In this document: piece by piece, positions 18,925-27,360 of the stretch
Layout: each line of letters begins with the position of its first letter
Position numbering within the stretch: the first letter of the stretch is position 1
DNA from: Litchfieldia alkalitelluris
Lineage (GTDB): Bacteria; Bacillota; Bacilli; Bacillales; Bacillaceae_L
Direction: 5' to 3'
Assembly: GCF_002019645.1 (NCBI RefSeq)
Contig: NZ_KV917374.1
Coordinates: 1,500,696-1,564,695 of the forward strand
DNA length: 64,000 nucleotides
The notes under the pieces: model-generated
The model's database searches: none
Told to the model about the DNA's origin: nothing
The model's input: the letters and a program-made list of their open reading frames with translations, nothing else
Program-made: the position numbers and the translations under genes

Positions 18925-19755
18925 ATGGAAATCAGACACACAACAAATCCACTAGACTTTGAATCATATAAAACTGAAAGATTAAGAAGTGACTTCTTAA
19001 TGGATTCGCTATTTATCCAAGGACAAATTAACATGGTATATTCACACTACGATCGTGTAGTAACAGGTGGAGCCATTCCAACAAACCAAGCACTAAAACT
19101 TGAAGACCAAGAAACACTTAAAACAGAGTATTTCTTAGAAAGACGTGAAGTCGGAATCATTAACATTGGTGCAGAAGGTACTGTGCTGGTTGATGGGCAA
19201 GCCTATACATTAAATAAGAGAGATTGTTTATATGTTGGATTAGGCAACAAGGAAGTCTTGTTTGAAAGTAAAAATGCGGCAGATCCAGCCAAGTTTTATA
19301 TTGTATCATCACCTGCACATAAACAATATCCAACAAAAAAGGCACCGATTGAAGATGCAGCTCCAACACACTTAGGATCTGACAGTGAATCAAATAAGCG
19401 TACAATTTACAAGTATATTCATGCAGATGGTATTCAAAGCTGCCAACTCATGATGGGAATGACTTTATTAGAACCTAACAATATGTGGAATACAATGCCA
19501 GCACATCTACATGACCGTCGAATGGAAGTATATTTATATTTCGATATGGACGAAAATTCAAGAGTGTTCCACTTTATGGGTGAACCAAAGGAAACTCGTC
19601 ATCTTGTTGTTCAAAATGAACAAGCGGTTCTATCACCACCGTGGTCTATTCACTCAGGAGTAGGAACAAGTAACTATACATTCATATGGGCAATGGCTGG
19701 CGAAAACTATACATTTACAGATATGGATTCTGTGAAAATGGAAGAATTAAAATAA
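18925..19755 (+). CDS. kduI: 5-dehydro-4-deoxy-D-glucuronate isomerase (KduI)
   Basis: 276-residue cupin isomerase, usual length for KduI. It converts 5-keto-4-deoxyuronate, derived from pectin- or glycosaminoglycan-type unsaturated uronic acids, to 3-deoxy-D-glycero-2,5-hexodiulosonate. The zinc site is recognisable in NTMPAHLHDRRMEVYLYF (His, His, Glu) with the last histidine in PPWSIHSGVGTSNY. Start ATG 18925 follows GAAAGGGGAAATAAGT. No lyase or KdgK/KdgA genes are in the window, so the rest of the route must be elsewhere. Confidence 0.94.
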   Translation: MEIRHTTNPLDFESYKTERLRSDFLMDSLFIQGQINMVYSHYDRVVTGGAIPTNQALKLEDQETLKTEYFLERREVGIINIGAEGTVLVDGQAYTLNKRDCLYVGLGNKEVLFESKNAADPAKFYIVSSPAHKQYPTKKAPIEDAAPTHLGSDSESNKRTIYKYIHADGIQSCQLMMGMTLLEPNNMWNTMPAHLHDRRMEVYLYFDMDENSRVFHFMGEPKETRHLVVQNEQAVLSPPWSIHSGVGTSNYTFIWAMAGENYTFTDMDSVKMEELK

Positions 19756-19767
19756 TAGCTTAAACGA

Positions 19768-19808
19768 GCCCTACTCCTTATAACTAGTTTGAGGAGTGGG
19801 GCATTTTT
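19768..19808 (+). terminator. Terminator of kduI
   Basis: GCCCTACTCCTT at 19768 pairs with GAGGAGTGGGGC ending at 19802, followed by ATTTTTAT. Confidence 0.8.
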
Positions 19809-20046
19809 ATCCTCGAGGAGTTTAAGATAAAGAACAATGGGATTTATACTCAAGAATAAAACGATTTACTATCTAATAGGTAAAGATAATGGTGGGTGGG
19901 ATATTAAAGGAGCTTGAATATAATCGGGCTCATTTTTTTAGACTGTTTTGAATGATGTCTTCCAGAAAACAATTATTATGGTATATTTGTATTGATGGAA
20001 TATCCAACATAACATTCTTTTCTTCAACTAGGAGGATTTGAAATAC

Positions 20047-20688
20047 ATGAAAAAGAAACTTAGTGACATTTTAGCACCAATGAGCTTTACTGAAAAAATA
20101 TCGTATTTATGGGAATATTATAGAATCCACTTCATCGCAAGCATCGTCATTCTTATCGTTCTAGTAACGACTATTTCAAGTATCATTGAAAAGAAAGACA
20201 TTGTTTTAAACATTGTTGTGATGGGACAAATGGTCGATTCTGAGAAATTGCAGTCACTACAGAACTCAGTGAATGTTGAGTTAGTGAATGAAGAAGATAG
20301 AAATTCTTCAGAAGTATCTGTACGTCATATTCAGTATTCTAGTACACAAATGGATCAGCAAGCATCAGTTGGGCTTCAAAAAATGGCCGCTGAAATGTCA
20401 TCAAAAGCAATTGACATTTTTGTTGTCGATAAAGCGCTATTTGAACAAATAAACAGTCAAGGGCAGCTTCTAAATTTGGAAGATATTCAAGGCGTTGAGT
20501 TAAGTTCAATTGATGAAAGTCATCTCTATTTATCTGCTCAACAAGAAGGACAAGTAGTTGGGATCGATAGCACTGCCATGAATATATTCTCTGATGTAAC
20601 TACTGGGGGAGAATTTGTTTTATGTATTCCTGCTAATGCGCAAAACATGGAGAAAATATCACAGTTTTTTGAAGTGGCACTTAAGTAA
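20047..20688 (+). CDS. Membrane-anchored protein of unknown function
   Basis: 213-residue protein with a short cytoplasmic start (MKKKLSDILAPMSFTEKISY), the motif LWEYYRIHFI and one transmembrane helix (ASIVILIVLVTTISSII), then an extracellular alpha/beta domain of about 165 residues. The pattern F-x-E-K-x-x-Y-x-W-x-Y-Y-x-x-H before the helix is one I know from small uncharacterised Firmicutes membrane proteins; the outer part vaguely resembles a solute-binding fold. ATG 20047 fits AGGAGG at 20030; TTG 20038 is too close. It has its own terminator and no partner gene. Confidence 0.7.
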   Translation: MKKKLSDILAPMSFTEKISYLWEYYRIHFIASIVILIVLVTTISSIIEKKDIVLNIVVMGQMVDSEKLQSLQNSVNVELVNEEDRNSSEVSVRHIQYSSTQMDQQASVGLQKMAAEMSSKAIDIFVVDKALFEQINSQGQLLNLEDIQGVELSSIDESHLYLSAQQEGQVVGIDSTAMNIFSDVTTGGEFVLCIPANAQNMEKISQFFEVALK

Positions 20689-20819
20689 GCAAATTTTAAT
20701 ATTGAATAAAAAACTCGGTGGCTATTACTGGTTCCTTTGTGGGGTAGAAGATGGGATTTGGAAAATGCACAGGTAAAAGCATATGATTAACAACCACCCT
20801 AATAGCACCTGAAATAGTA

Positions 20820-20851
20820 AAAAGCTCGGTACATACTTGCCGAGCTTTTTT
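20820..20851 (+). terminator. Terminator
   Basis: AAAAGCTCGG and CCGAGCTTTT form a 10-bp stem with a 10-base loop, followed by TT; it lies 130 bp after the previous stop. Confidence 0.8.
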
Positions 20852-20967
20852 ACTTTTAACATAGCACCTGTTCGTTTAATAAGTGATTCCTAACTCATGG
20901 TCCCACCTGGCCATAAAAAAGCGGAAACCCCTCGGACCTAGTAGAAGGAATCAGCATGGGCTGCTAA

Positions 20968-21165
20968 AATAAAGGGAGAAACTTCCCTTAATTAGGAATT
21001 GGGATTGAAAATAGTTAAAATAGAGGTAAAAATTACCGCTATTTACTTAAAAACCACGAAAATAGGGTGATTGTGCTTTGCTTAAAGGGAAAAATGCCCC
21101 TTAATTACCCCTAACCCAGCCATATTCTGCAATTTAAAGGAAAAATATCCCCTTATTTTATGGAT
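20968..21165 (+). repeat. Four degenerate hairpin-forming repeats
   Basis: In the 750-bp gap before the VOC gene, four related units recur every 50-60 bp: AAAGGGAGAAACTTCCCTTA (20971), AGAGGTAAAAATTACCGCTA (21022), AAAGGGAAAAATGCCCCTTA (21084) and AAAGGAAAAATATCCCCTTA (21136). Each can form a small stem-loop. No ORF or known RNA is recognised in the rest of 20852-21400. Confidence 0.6.
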
Positions 21166-21400
21166 TTTTGATCACTCGATTAATGGTATGTTCTCCCTGT
21201 CCACGGAACCCGTTAGGATATTAAAACCACTTTTCTCTTTTCTTTAAACATTAATTTTTAGAAAAAAATAGATTTGTGTGTAAGAGACAGTTACAAAGCA
21301 TTTTTGCGTGGTTTATGATAGAATTAGGATTAAGGAAAACTTAGGTTAAAGTGTTTAAATCTGAATAGAATCTTGTTTACATAAGCTCTTCAATAACTCT

Positions 21401-21415
21401 TTGAAAGCGCATTCT
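21401..21415 (+). promoter_or_regulatory. cre site upstream of the VOC/SDR/ThuA operon
   Basis: TTGAAAGCGCATTCT matches the degenerate CcpA cre consensus WTGNAANCGNWNNCW at all fixed positions, 44 bp before the first start codon. It suggests carbon catabolite control of a sugar-related operon. Confidence 0.65.
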
Positions 21416-21458
21416 ATTAACTTAGTTTTTCCAATAAATAAACAAAGGGGAGTAACTC

Positions 21459-21914
21459 ATGCTTAAAGACGTTCTAGGTTCGAATGTGATCACTCAAATT
21501 GGAATTATCGTAAAAGATATTGAAAAGACATCTCAAGCGTATGCGGATTTCTTTGGAATTGAAAAGCCCCAAGCTTTTTGGACAGATGCTGTTGAACAAG
21601 CTCAAACAGAATATAACGGAAACTCTACTCCTGCAAGAGCACAGTTAGCTTTCTTTGATATGGGCTCCCTTCAGCTAGAACTAATTCAGCCTGATGAGCA
21701 TCCAAGCACATGGAGAGAGTTTCTTGAAACACATGGTGAAGGTGTTCAACATATTGCCTTTGTTGTAGAAGGGTTAAAAGATAAAGTACAAATCATGCAA
21801 AACGGTGGAATGCCACTGATTCAAAAAGGTGAATATACAGGCGGGCGTTACGCATATATGGATACAGTGAAGGATTTAAAAGTAATTGTTGAATTATTGG
21901 AGAATGATAAGTAA
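21459..21914 (+). CDS. VOC-superfamily (glyoxalase-like) protein
   Basis: 151-residue single-domain VOC protein with two beta-alpha-beta-beta-beta modules: ITQIGIIVKDIEKTSQAYADFFG at the start and GVQHIAFVVEG in the second half. The potential metal ligands (Q in TQIG, E in LQLELIQP, H in VQHIAF, E at VIVELLE) are typical of methylmalonyl-CoA epimerase or sugar-epimerase-like members. ATG 21459 follows AAAGGGGAGTAAC. It leads a three-gene operon with an SDR and a ThuA-like protein, behind a cre site. The substrate is unknown; sugar or keto-sugar isomerisation is a context guess. Confidence 0.8.
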   Translation: MLKDVLGSNVITQIGIIVKDIEKTSQAYADFFGIEKPQAFWTDAVEQAQTEYNGNSTPARAQLAFFDMGSLQLELIQPDEHPSTWREFLETHGEGVQHIAFVVEGLKDKVQIMQNGGMPLIQKGEYTGGRYAYMDTVKDLKVIVELLENDK

Positions 21915-21927
21915 GTAGGAGGATTCT

Positions 21928-22629
21928 ATGAATATCTTAATTACAGGTGCAAATCGTGGATTAGGTCTATTTTTAACAAAAGTAGGTTTAAAAAAGGGCC
22001 ACCATATTTTTGCAGGAGTTCGTAATATAAGTCCTGAAGCAACACAGTCGTTACAAGAATTGCAAAACCTATATCCAGAAAAACTTGAGATTATACCATT
22101 AGATGTGATTGATGAGGGGCAAGTATCCAGTGCTGCAAATTTATTAAGAGAAAAGAATCAATACCTTGAAGTGATCGTTAATAATGCGGCTGTGTTACTT
22201 GAGCGTGATAAAACGATTGAAGAGCTTGATATGGATGAAGTGATCAGGTCGTTTGATATTAATACAGTGGGCTCTATGAGAGTGGTTAAGCATTTCTTGC
22301 CACTACTAAAAGGAGAACAGCAATCAATCATCAATATCTCTTCTGAAGCAGGTAGTATAACAAATTCTTATAGTATAGATTATCCATATGGATTATCTAA
22401 AGTAGCCATGAATATGTTTACAGAAAAACTAAAGGTTTATCTAAAGGATAGAGATGTTCAGGTTCTTTCAATTCATCCAGGTTGGATGAAAACGGATATG
22501 GGTGGAGATCAAGCCCCAACAGATCCGAATGATACCGCATTTGGAATCTTTAACATCATTGAGAGACAGGTTGATATTCAAAGTCTATACGCATTTGTTG
22601 ACTATAAAGGTCAACCAATGACTATTTGA
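21928..22629 (+). CDS. Short-chain dehydrogenase/reductase
   Basis: 233-residue classical SDR: cofactor motif TGANRGLGLF at residue 6, NNAAVL, catalytic serine in IINISSEAGS and the active site YGLSKVAM. The C terminus is short and lacks a typical lid. Start ATG 21928 follows AGTAGGAGGATTCT, 13 bp after the VOC gene, and thuA-like follows after 9 bp. Together with VOC and ThuA-like proteins it suggests oxidation/reduction of a sugar or polyol, but the substrate cannot be read from sequence. It ends with TGA, showing UGA also works as a stop here. Confidence 0.82.
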   Translation: MNILITGANRGLGLFLTKVGLKKGHHIFAGVRNISPEATQSLQELQNLYPEKLEIIPLDVIDEGQVSSAANLLREKNQYLEVIVNNAAVLLERDKTIEELDMDEVIRSFDINTVGSMRVVKHFLPLLKGEQQSIINISSEAGSITNSYSIDYPYGLSKVAMNMFTEKLKVYLKDRDVQVLSIHPGWMKTDMGGDQAPTDPNDTAFGIFNIIERQVDIQSLYAFVDYKGQPMTI

Positions 22630-22638
22630 GGTGAAATA

Positions 22639-23250
22639 ATGACAAAACGAATTGTAGCAGTGCTAGGAGATTTTTATCATAGTGAAGAGCTTGCGAAAAA
22701 GTCACTAGAAACAGTGTTGCAGGGGATCGAGGAAACTAAAGTAGAGTATCTGTCCAGGAGTCAACTAGTAGCTAATTTGGAAACAAAACCAGATGTGGTT
22801 GTCTTATTTGCCGAGAATCGAATCAATCCTGAGGATGAAATGGTGAACCAATGGATGGATGATGAAGCAGCCAAGGCTATTAGTAACTATGTAAGTGGTG
22901 GTGGAAAATGGCTTGCATGGCATTCGGGGTTAGCCTCTTACCATACGATCGAAGAGTATACAAAGATGTTACGAGGATATTTTGAGTATCATCCTGCAGA
23001 GCATCAAGTTGTGACTTACTTTTCAGATCAAGCCGATTCTTTTGAGTTTATTGATGAGCATTATTTTGTGAAGTGTGATGAAGCGAATACGAATGTGTTT
23101 TTAAGGTCAGAATCGGTTGATGGTACTTCAATTGCTGGTTGGGAGCATTCATATGGAAGTGGTCATGTGATGTGTTTTGTCCCTGCACATCGAGAAGAAG
23201 GACTGCTTCATCCGAGGGTGATTAAGTTATTGGAGAAGTCTCTAAAGTAA
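22639..23250 (+). CDS. ThuA-like domain protein
   Basis: 203-residue protein of the ThuA (trehalose utilization) glutamine-amidotransferase-like fold. Visible features are RIVAVLGDFYHSEEL at the start, YVSGGGKWLAWHSGLASY in the middle (ThuA-type G-x-H-x-G) and WEHSYGSGHVMCFVPAHR near the end. ThuA-like proteins act with sugar 3-dehydrogenases and isomerases in degradation of glucosides or disaccharides. It is last in the VOC-SDR-ThuA operon and is followed by a terminator. Specific activity unknown. Confidence 0.8.
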   Translation: MTKRIVAVLGDFYHSEELAKKSLETVLQGIEETKVEYLSRSQLVANLETKPDVVVLFAENRINPEDEMVNQWMDDEAAKAISNYVSGGGKWLAWHSGLASYHTIEEYTKMLRGYFEYHPAEHQVVTYFSDQADSFEFIDEHYFVKCDEANTNVFLRSESVDGTSIAGWEHSYGSGHVMCFVPAHREEGLLHPRVIKLLEKSLK

Positions 23251-23257
23251 AAGAATG

Positions 23258-23287
23258 AAAAACGGTTACGTCTGTAATCGTTTTTTT
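23258..23287 (+). terminator. Terminator of the VOC/SDR/ThuA operon
   Basis: AAACGGTTAC and GTAATCGTTT (one G-U pair) with a TCTG-type loop, followed by TTTTTATTT. Confidence 0.75.
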
Positions 23288-23362
23288 ATTTGCCTTAAAG
23301 TTCATTTAGTATAGTTGAAAATGATTCGGAGATGCTAGTAGTAAAAATAGTGAGGTTTCATC

Positions 23363-24019
23363 ATGTTGTTACTTTTGAAGATACTAGTGATTTATGTTGT
23401 GACCATTGCCGTTATGAGGTTAATGGGTAAATCAACGATTATTCAAATGACTCCCTATGATTTGGTTGCAATTATTATCGTTGGGACGGTTGCATCAGAA
23501 CCATTAATCAGCACGGAATTTTTACCGACTATTTATGCGCTTGCTATCCTTGTTGGATTACATATCTTATTTGGTTTTCTGACACTAAATCAATGGGGAA
23601 ATCGTTTTTTTCTCGGTGAACCAACAATTCTTATTAAAGATGGGCAAATCATTGAGGATAATATAGAAAAGTCACGGTTATCGGTTGCGCAGCTTCTTTC
23701 GATTCTAAGAAGTAAAGGTTTTCCTAAAATTACTGATATCGATTATGCAATTCTAGAGCCAATTGGTGAAGTAAGCATTATCGTTAAGGCGGAAAATACT
23801 CCTGTCACAGTCAAACATTTAGAAATTACGATAGAGAATGAAGGCTTTCCGATATCTGTAATCATTGATGGAAAAATCCAAGTGAAAAATCTAAAAATGT
23901 TGGGCAAAAATAAAGAGTGGTTAATCGAGCGAATAAGGGCACTTGGTTTGAAGGAAAAAGATGTAATCTATGCTTATGTAAATGAAAATACAAAGAAATT
24001 AACGGTTAATCGAAGATAA
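23363..24019 (+). CDS. YetF-like membrane protein (DUF421)
   Basis: 218-residue protein with three N-terminal transmembrane helices (starting MLLLLKILVIYVVTIAVMRLMGK) and a cytosolic domain holding the family pattern LLSILRSKGFPKITDIDYAILEPIGEVSII. The MGKSTIIQMTPYDLVAIIIVGTVASEP block after helix 1 is typical of the YetF/YkjA/DUF421 family, several members of which are found in spore formers; biochemical function is not established. Start ATG 23363 follows GTGAGGTTTC. Monocistronic. Confidence 0.85.
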   Translation: MLLLLKILVIYVVTIAVMRLMGKSTIIQMTPYDLVAIIIVGTVASEPLISTEFLPTIYALAILVGLHILFGFLTLNQWGNRFFLGEPTILIKDGQIIEDNIEKSRLSVAQLLSILRSKGFPKITDIDYAILEPIGEVSIIVKAENTPVTVKHLEITIENEGFPISVIIDGKIQVKNLKMLGKNKEWLIERIRALGLKEKDVIYAYVNENTKKLTVNRR

Positions 24020-24051
24020 GAGGAAAAAGGCATGTTGGGTAAGCATGCCTT

Positions 24052-24324
24052 TTAATGTGTAAAGAAAAAAGAGAATAAATAGATTACTGGTAGTAAAAGC
24101 AAGATACTTACATAAAGTTGCCAGGATGATATAGAATTCGTTTGCTGATACTTGTGAATGATGCTTCTTACTAGGACAAATTGAACAATTACCCAATATC
24201 CAAAAACAGCAAAGCCCAGTGTGTAATAAGTCATAAAGAATTGAACCATTTCCACTGTGGCAAATCGGATGTAGATAAAAACCATCAGCCATAGTGTGGT
24301 AAAAACAAATAAAACCTTTTTCAT
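24052..24324 (-). CDS. Small three-helix membrane protein
   Basis: 90-residue hydrophobic protein beginning MKKVLFVFTTLWLMVFIYIR with about three membrane segments (residues 5-20, 30-50, 65-85). ATG 24324 is preceded on the minus strand by AAGAGGTGATTGTT, a good ribosome binding site; an upstream GTG lies within that site. It converges with the DUF421 gene. No family recognised. Confidence 0.65.
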   Translation of the reverse strand: MKKVLFVFTTLWLMVFIYIRFATVEMVQFFMTYYTLGFAVFGYWVIVQFVLVRSIIHKYQQTNSISSWQLYVSILLLLPVIYLFSFFFTH

Positions 24325-24469
24325 AACAATCACCTCTTATAGTAAAGACGGTTTGTATGAAATTTTGTTTCATGTTTGGTTAAAAAAAGGCTGCTTAGTA
24401 AAAAAACGAAACGTAATCTCTCATCAACTCGTCTATTACTATAGTGAAAATAGATGGGAGCATGGATAT

Positions 24470-25264
24470 ATGAAAGGTTGTTTAATAACAGTTGGGGGAG
24501 TTTTCTTATTTTTCTTTATTGTTATCATTGGAGATTATATTTACTATGACCTTGTAAGTTTCCGGGCGGCAAACGCAGCGGAAAAATATCTCGAGAAAAC
24601 ATACGATGAGGATTTTAAGGTGGATGAAACAGAGTATTCAAAGATTCTTGGAGAGAAAAATGGGATGTATTATGTGGATGCATATCCAGTAAAGAACCCC
24701 CAAATACTGGCACGAGTTTATGTGACAGAGTCAATTGAAATTTTCAGTGCAGAATATCTTGAAAATAAATGGCGTTTTGAACTAAATGAACAGTTGGAGT
24801 CTTATATTAGTTCACTTACTGATTCCTTCAGCCTGAGAGCAAACTTATCAGTTCCTGAAGAAATAGAGAAGAGATATGAAAAGGAAGATTCATATGAAAC
24901 TCTTTTAAAAGAGAACCCAAACAAATTACATAATATGTTATTTCTTCATGTATATCGTGATCCAACAAATCAGACGGATCAGGAATTAGAATGGTTATAT
25001 GAGTTAGTTACATATTTAAAGGAGCAGAATCTCGAGAGGTTCACAGTGTTAGTATATTTTTACCCACAAACATTCCTTGAAACTCTATCAGAAGAGGATA
25101 AACTAATTAGTTATGATGATTTTAGTGACAAATTTAAGGGGGCTAATGTGAATTATGTGTTTAATTTCGAATCGCTATTAGACAAGGTGCAGATTATTAA
25201 TTCGATAGAACAGCCAGACGGTTTAAGGAGTTTATTTAAGTCCACTAGTGGAAAAAATAACTAA
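24470..25264 (+). CDS. Membrane-anchored protein of unknown function
   Basis: 264-residue protein with one N-terminal transmembrane helix (CLITVGGVFLFFFIVIIGDYI) and an extracytoplasmic mixed alpha/beta domain rich in acidic and aromatic residues. I choose ATG 24470 because the helix then lies at the true N terminus and ATGGGAGC is upstream; the longer frame from 24296 runs across the divergent neighbour. The repeated pattern of strands and helices (YETLLKENPNKLHNMLFLHVYRD) does not match a family I know. Monocistronic, with a hairpin about 200 bp downstream. Confidence 0.6.
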   Translation: MKGCLITVGGVFLFFFIVIIGDYIYYDLVSFRAANAAEKYLEKTYDEDFKVDETEYSKILGEKNGMYYVDAYPVKNPQILARVYVTESIEIFSAEYLENKWRFELNEQLESYISSLTDSFSLRANLSVPEEIEKRYEKEDSYETLLKENPNKLHNMLFLHVYRDPTNQTDQELEWLYELVTYLKEQNLERFTVLVYFYPQTFLETLSEEDKLISYDDFSDKFKGANVNYVFNFESLLDKVQIINSIEQPDGLRSLFKSTSGKNN

Positions 25265-25463
25265 GTAGTTATCAAAAAACTTTGAGTTAAGGTTTATTCA
25301 GCCTCATATTAAAAGGCTTAGCTTAATTACAAATTAAACTTATAAAACTTCTAGTTTATAAATTCTAACAGGTATGGTTAGAGAACAATAAATCATAAAG
25401 GTTCTACAAAAGAATTGAGACTAATGAAATTATCGTTTGGAATAAAGGGATAATTGCAATCTT

Positions 25464-25495
25464 AAGACCTTGAAGCAGAATCCTCAAGGTCTTTT
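25464..25495 (+). terminator. Terminator between convergent genes
   Basis: AAGACCTTGA / TCAAGGTCTT with a 10-base loop, followed on the plus strand by TTATTCTTT. It is immediately outside the stop of the minus-strand dehydrogenase gene. Confidence 0.7.
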
Positions 25496-25503
25496 ATTCT
25501 TTA

Positions 25504-26523
25504 CTAAAATCCTTCTAATACGACCTTTCCAATCGTTTTTCCTTCTTCTAACATAGCATGTGCTTTTCGTAAATTAGCTGCATTGATTGGTGATATGACT
25601 TCGTTGACGGTGGTGTCAATGATACTAGAATCAATCATTTCAGCAATTTTATTTAAAATTTCATGTTGTTTAATCATATCAGGGGTGCCGAACATGGAGC
25701 GAGTAAACATAAGCTCCCAGACAAAGGTGACGCTTTTGTTAAACAAAGGTAACAGGTTTAATTTTTCATCGGTCTCATAAATAGAGCAAATTTTCCCTTG
25801 AGGTTTAATTGCTTGGGCCATATTTTCCCAGTGCATTTCAGTCTTGTTTAAACACAAGATATAATCCACCTGATCTAGTCCAAGTTGTTTAAGTTGAGGA
25901 ACAAAATCCTCGTAATGGTTAATAATATGATCTGCCCCCCGCTCTTTAACCCATTTCATTGATTCGGGACGGGAGGCTGTTCCAATCACGGTGATACCCG
26001 CCCGTTTTGCTAATTGAATTGCAATCGAACCAACTCCCCCTGCAGCTCCAATTATTAATAAATTTGTTTTCTCATTTCCTGTGATTGGAATTCCTAAACG
26101 ATCAAATATTGCTTCCCAAGCAGTAAGGGAGGTAAGCGGTAATGCAGCTGCTTCAGGAAATGATAAGGTAACAGGTTTATGCCCAACAATCCGTTCATCT
26201 ACTAAGTGATATTCACTATTGGCACCTTGTCGTGTAACACTCCCTGCATAGAAAACATGATCTCCTTTTTTAAACAGTGAACAATCTGGACCCGTCTCCT
26301 CAATAATTCCAGCTACATCCCAGCCTAGTATTTTTGGATCGGCCTCAACTCGTTCCTTTGGGCGCCTTACTTTTGTATCAACCGGATTAACTGAAATAGC
26401 CATAACACGTACTAGTAAGTCACGTCCTAGTGGTTTTGGTTTTTCAATTTCAATATCAACTAAGCTTTCTGGATTTGAAACTGGGAGGTAACGATATAAC
26501 CCAACTGCTTTCATGGTTTTCAT
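25504..26523 (-). CDS. Zinc-type alcohol dehydrogenase-like / quinone oxidoreductase (YogA-like)
   Basis: 339-residue medium-chain reductase without the structural zinc cysteines, as in the quinone oxidoreductase branch. Motifs: SVNPVDTKVRRP near residue 48, WDVAGIIEETG, AALPLTSLTAWEAIF and the NADPH-binding LLIIGAAGGVGSIAIQLAK. ATG 26523 lies 11 bases after AAAGGAG; a GTG at 26535 overlaps the site. It is divergent from a MarR gene with a palindrome between them, so it is probably induced by an electrophile or quinone stress signal sensed by that MarR. Substrate unproven. Confidence 0.85.
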   Translation of the reverse strand: MKTMKAVGLYRYLPVSNPESLVDIEIEKPKPLGRDLLVRVMAISVNPVDTKVRRPKERVEADPKILGWDVAGIIEETGPDCSLFKKGDHVFYAGSVTRQGANSEYHLVDERIVGHKPVTLSFPEAAALPLTSLTAWEAIFDRLGIPITGNEKTNLLIIGAAGGVGSIAIQLAKRAGITVIGTASRPESMKWVKERGADHIINHYEDFVPQLKQLGLDQVDYILCLNKTEMHWENMAQAIKPQGKICSIYETDEKLNLLPLFNKSVTFVWELMFTRSMFGTPDMIKQHEILNKIAEMIDSSIIDTTVNEVISPINAANLRKAHAMLEEGKTIGKVVLEGF

Positions 26524-26567
26524 TTTTATTTCCACTCCTTTGATTTTTTTATTTGAAAAGTTATCAA

Positions 26568-26580
26568 GTCATGCCATGAC
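26568..26580. promoter_or_regulatory. 13-bp palindrome, candidate MarR operator
   Basis: GTCATG-C-CATGAC is a perfect inverted repeat in the 200-bp divergent region, 45 bp upstream of the dehydrogenase start. MarR-family proteins bind short palindromes of this size, and marR starts 140 bp to the right. Binding is inferred. Confidence 0.5.
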
Positions 26581-26722
26581 ATAGTCTAAGGTAAAAAGTA
26601 TGTAATATTTTATTGACTATTGAAACATTGACTTGCTAGTATAGTTATAATAAATTAAAGTCCTGTCATTTGCTACTAAGTCAATCGGAAAAAATTACAA
26701 CCATGAATAGGTGGATATATAT

Positions 26723-27154
26723 ATGAATGTTGATGAAAATTTTCAACTTATCAATTGTTGGTTATCATTATCTCAAATACAAATACAAATGACGACTGAA
26801 TTAGAAAACATACTCCAACAAAAACATCAATTATCACTAAATGAGTTTTATGTCCTTTTATTTTTAGCGAAAGCTCCTGAAAATAAGCTTAAATTACAAG
26901 AATTACAAAATATGGTTGGCTTAAGTCAAAGTGCAATGTCAAGACTTATAAGTCGATTTGAAGCAAAGGGCTGCGGAACTCTAAAGAGGCATATTTGCGT
27001 AGAAGACCGGAGAGCTATATATACTTCACTTACAAATGAGGGGGCAAAAAAACTAAAAGATGCCTTAACCACCTTCAATGAGACTTTAGGGAATACTCTC
27101 TCAGAAGGTAATATTAAAGAAGAATTACTAAATTTAATTGATCAATTTAGGTAA
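26723..27154 (+). CDS. MarR-family transcriptional regulator
   Basis: 143-residue winged-helix regulator with the MarR core LQELQNMVGLSQSAMSRLISRFEAKG followed by the wing KRHICVEDRRAIYTSLTNEGAKKL. It carries cysteines in the recognition-helix/wing region (CGTL, HICVED) and one near the N terminus, which could make it thiol-responsive. ATG 26723 follows AGGTGG by 8 bases. It is divergent from the YogA-like dehydrogenase and upstream of the namA/AKR unit, so it may control redox-stress genes on both sides; this is inferred. Confidence 0.85.
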   Translation: MNVDENFQLINCWLSLSQIQIQMTTELENILQQKHQLSLNEFYVLLFLAKAPENKLKLQELQNMVGLSQSAMSRLISRFEAKGCGTLKRHICVEDRRAIYTSLTNEGAKKLKDALTTFNETLGNTLSEGNIKEELLNLIDQFR

Positions 27155-27162
27155 TGTTATTG

Positions 27163-27187
27163 AAATCCTCTCTTTAGAGGGTTTTTT
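27163..27187 (+). terminator. Terminator of marR
   Basis: A short stem AATCCTCT / AGAGGGTT with a CTTT loop is followed by TTTTCTTT. Confidence 0.7.
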
Positions 27188-27360
27188 CTTTATTCATCCT
27201 TAATATTTGACTGTTATTAATGGAGTATGATAATTTGTATGCATGCACATACATATTTTTGGAATAATCAATAATTCTCTTCGTATTGATTGGTTAAAAT
27301 AGGATATTTTAACATAGTATTATTACTAACATCTAGAAGAAGTATAAAGGAGTTATTATC

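Noticed and set aside
21277-21292. TGTGTGTAAGAGACAG resembles the Tn5/Nextera mosaic end, which could mean adapter contamination or a misjoin
   Set aside because: It matches the 19-bp mosaic end at only 16 positions, and adapter remnants would be exact; the flanks look like ordinary AT-rich intergenic DNA.
24296-24470. Longer N terminus for the plus-strand membrane protein
   Set aside because: It crosses the well-supported minus-strand small membrane gene, has no ribosome binding site, and would put the signal anchor in the middle.
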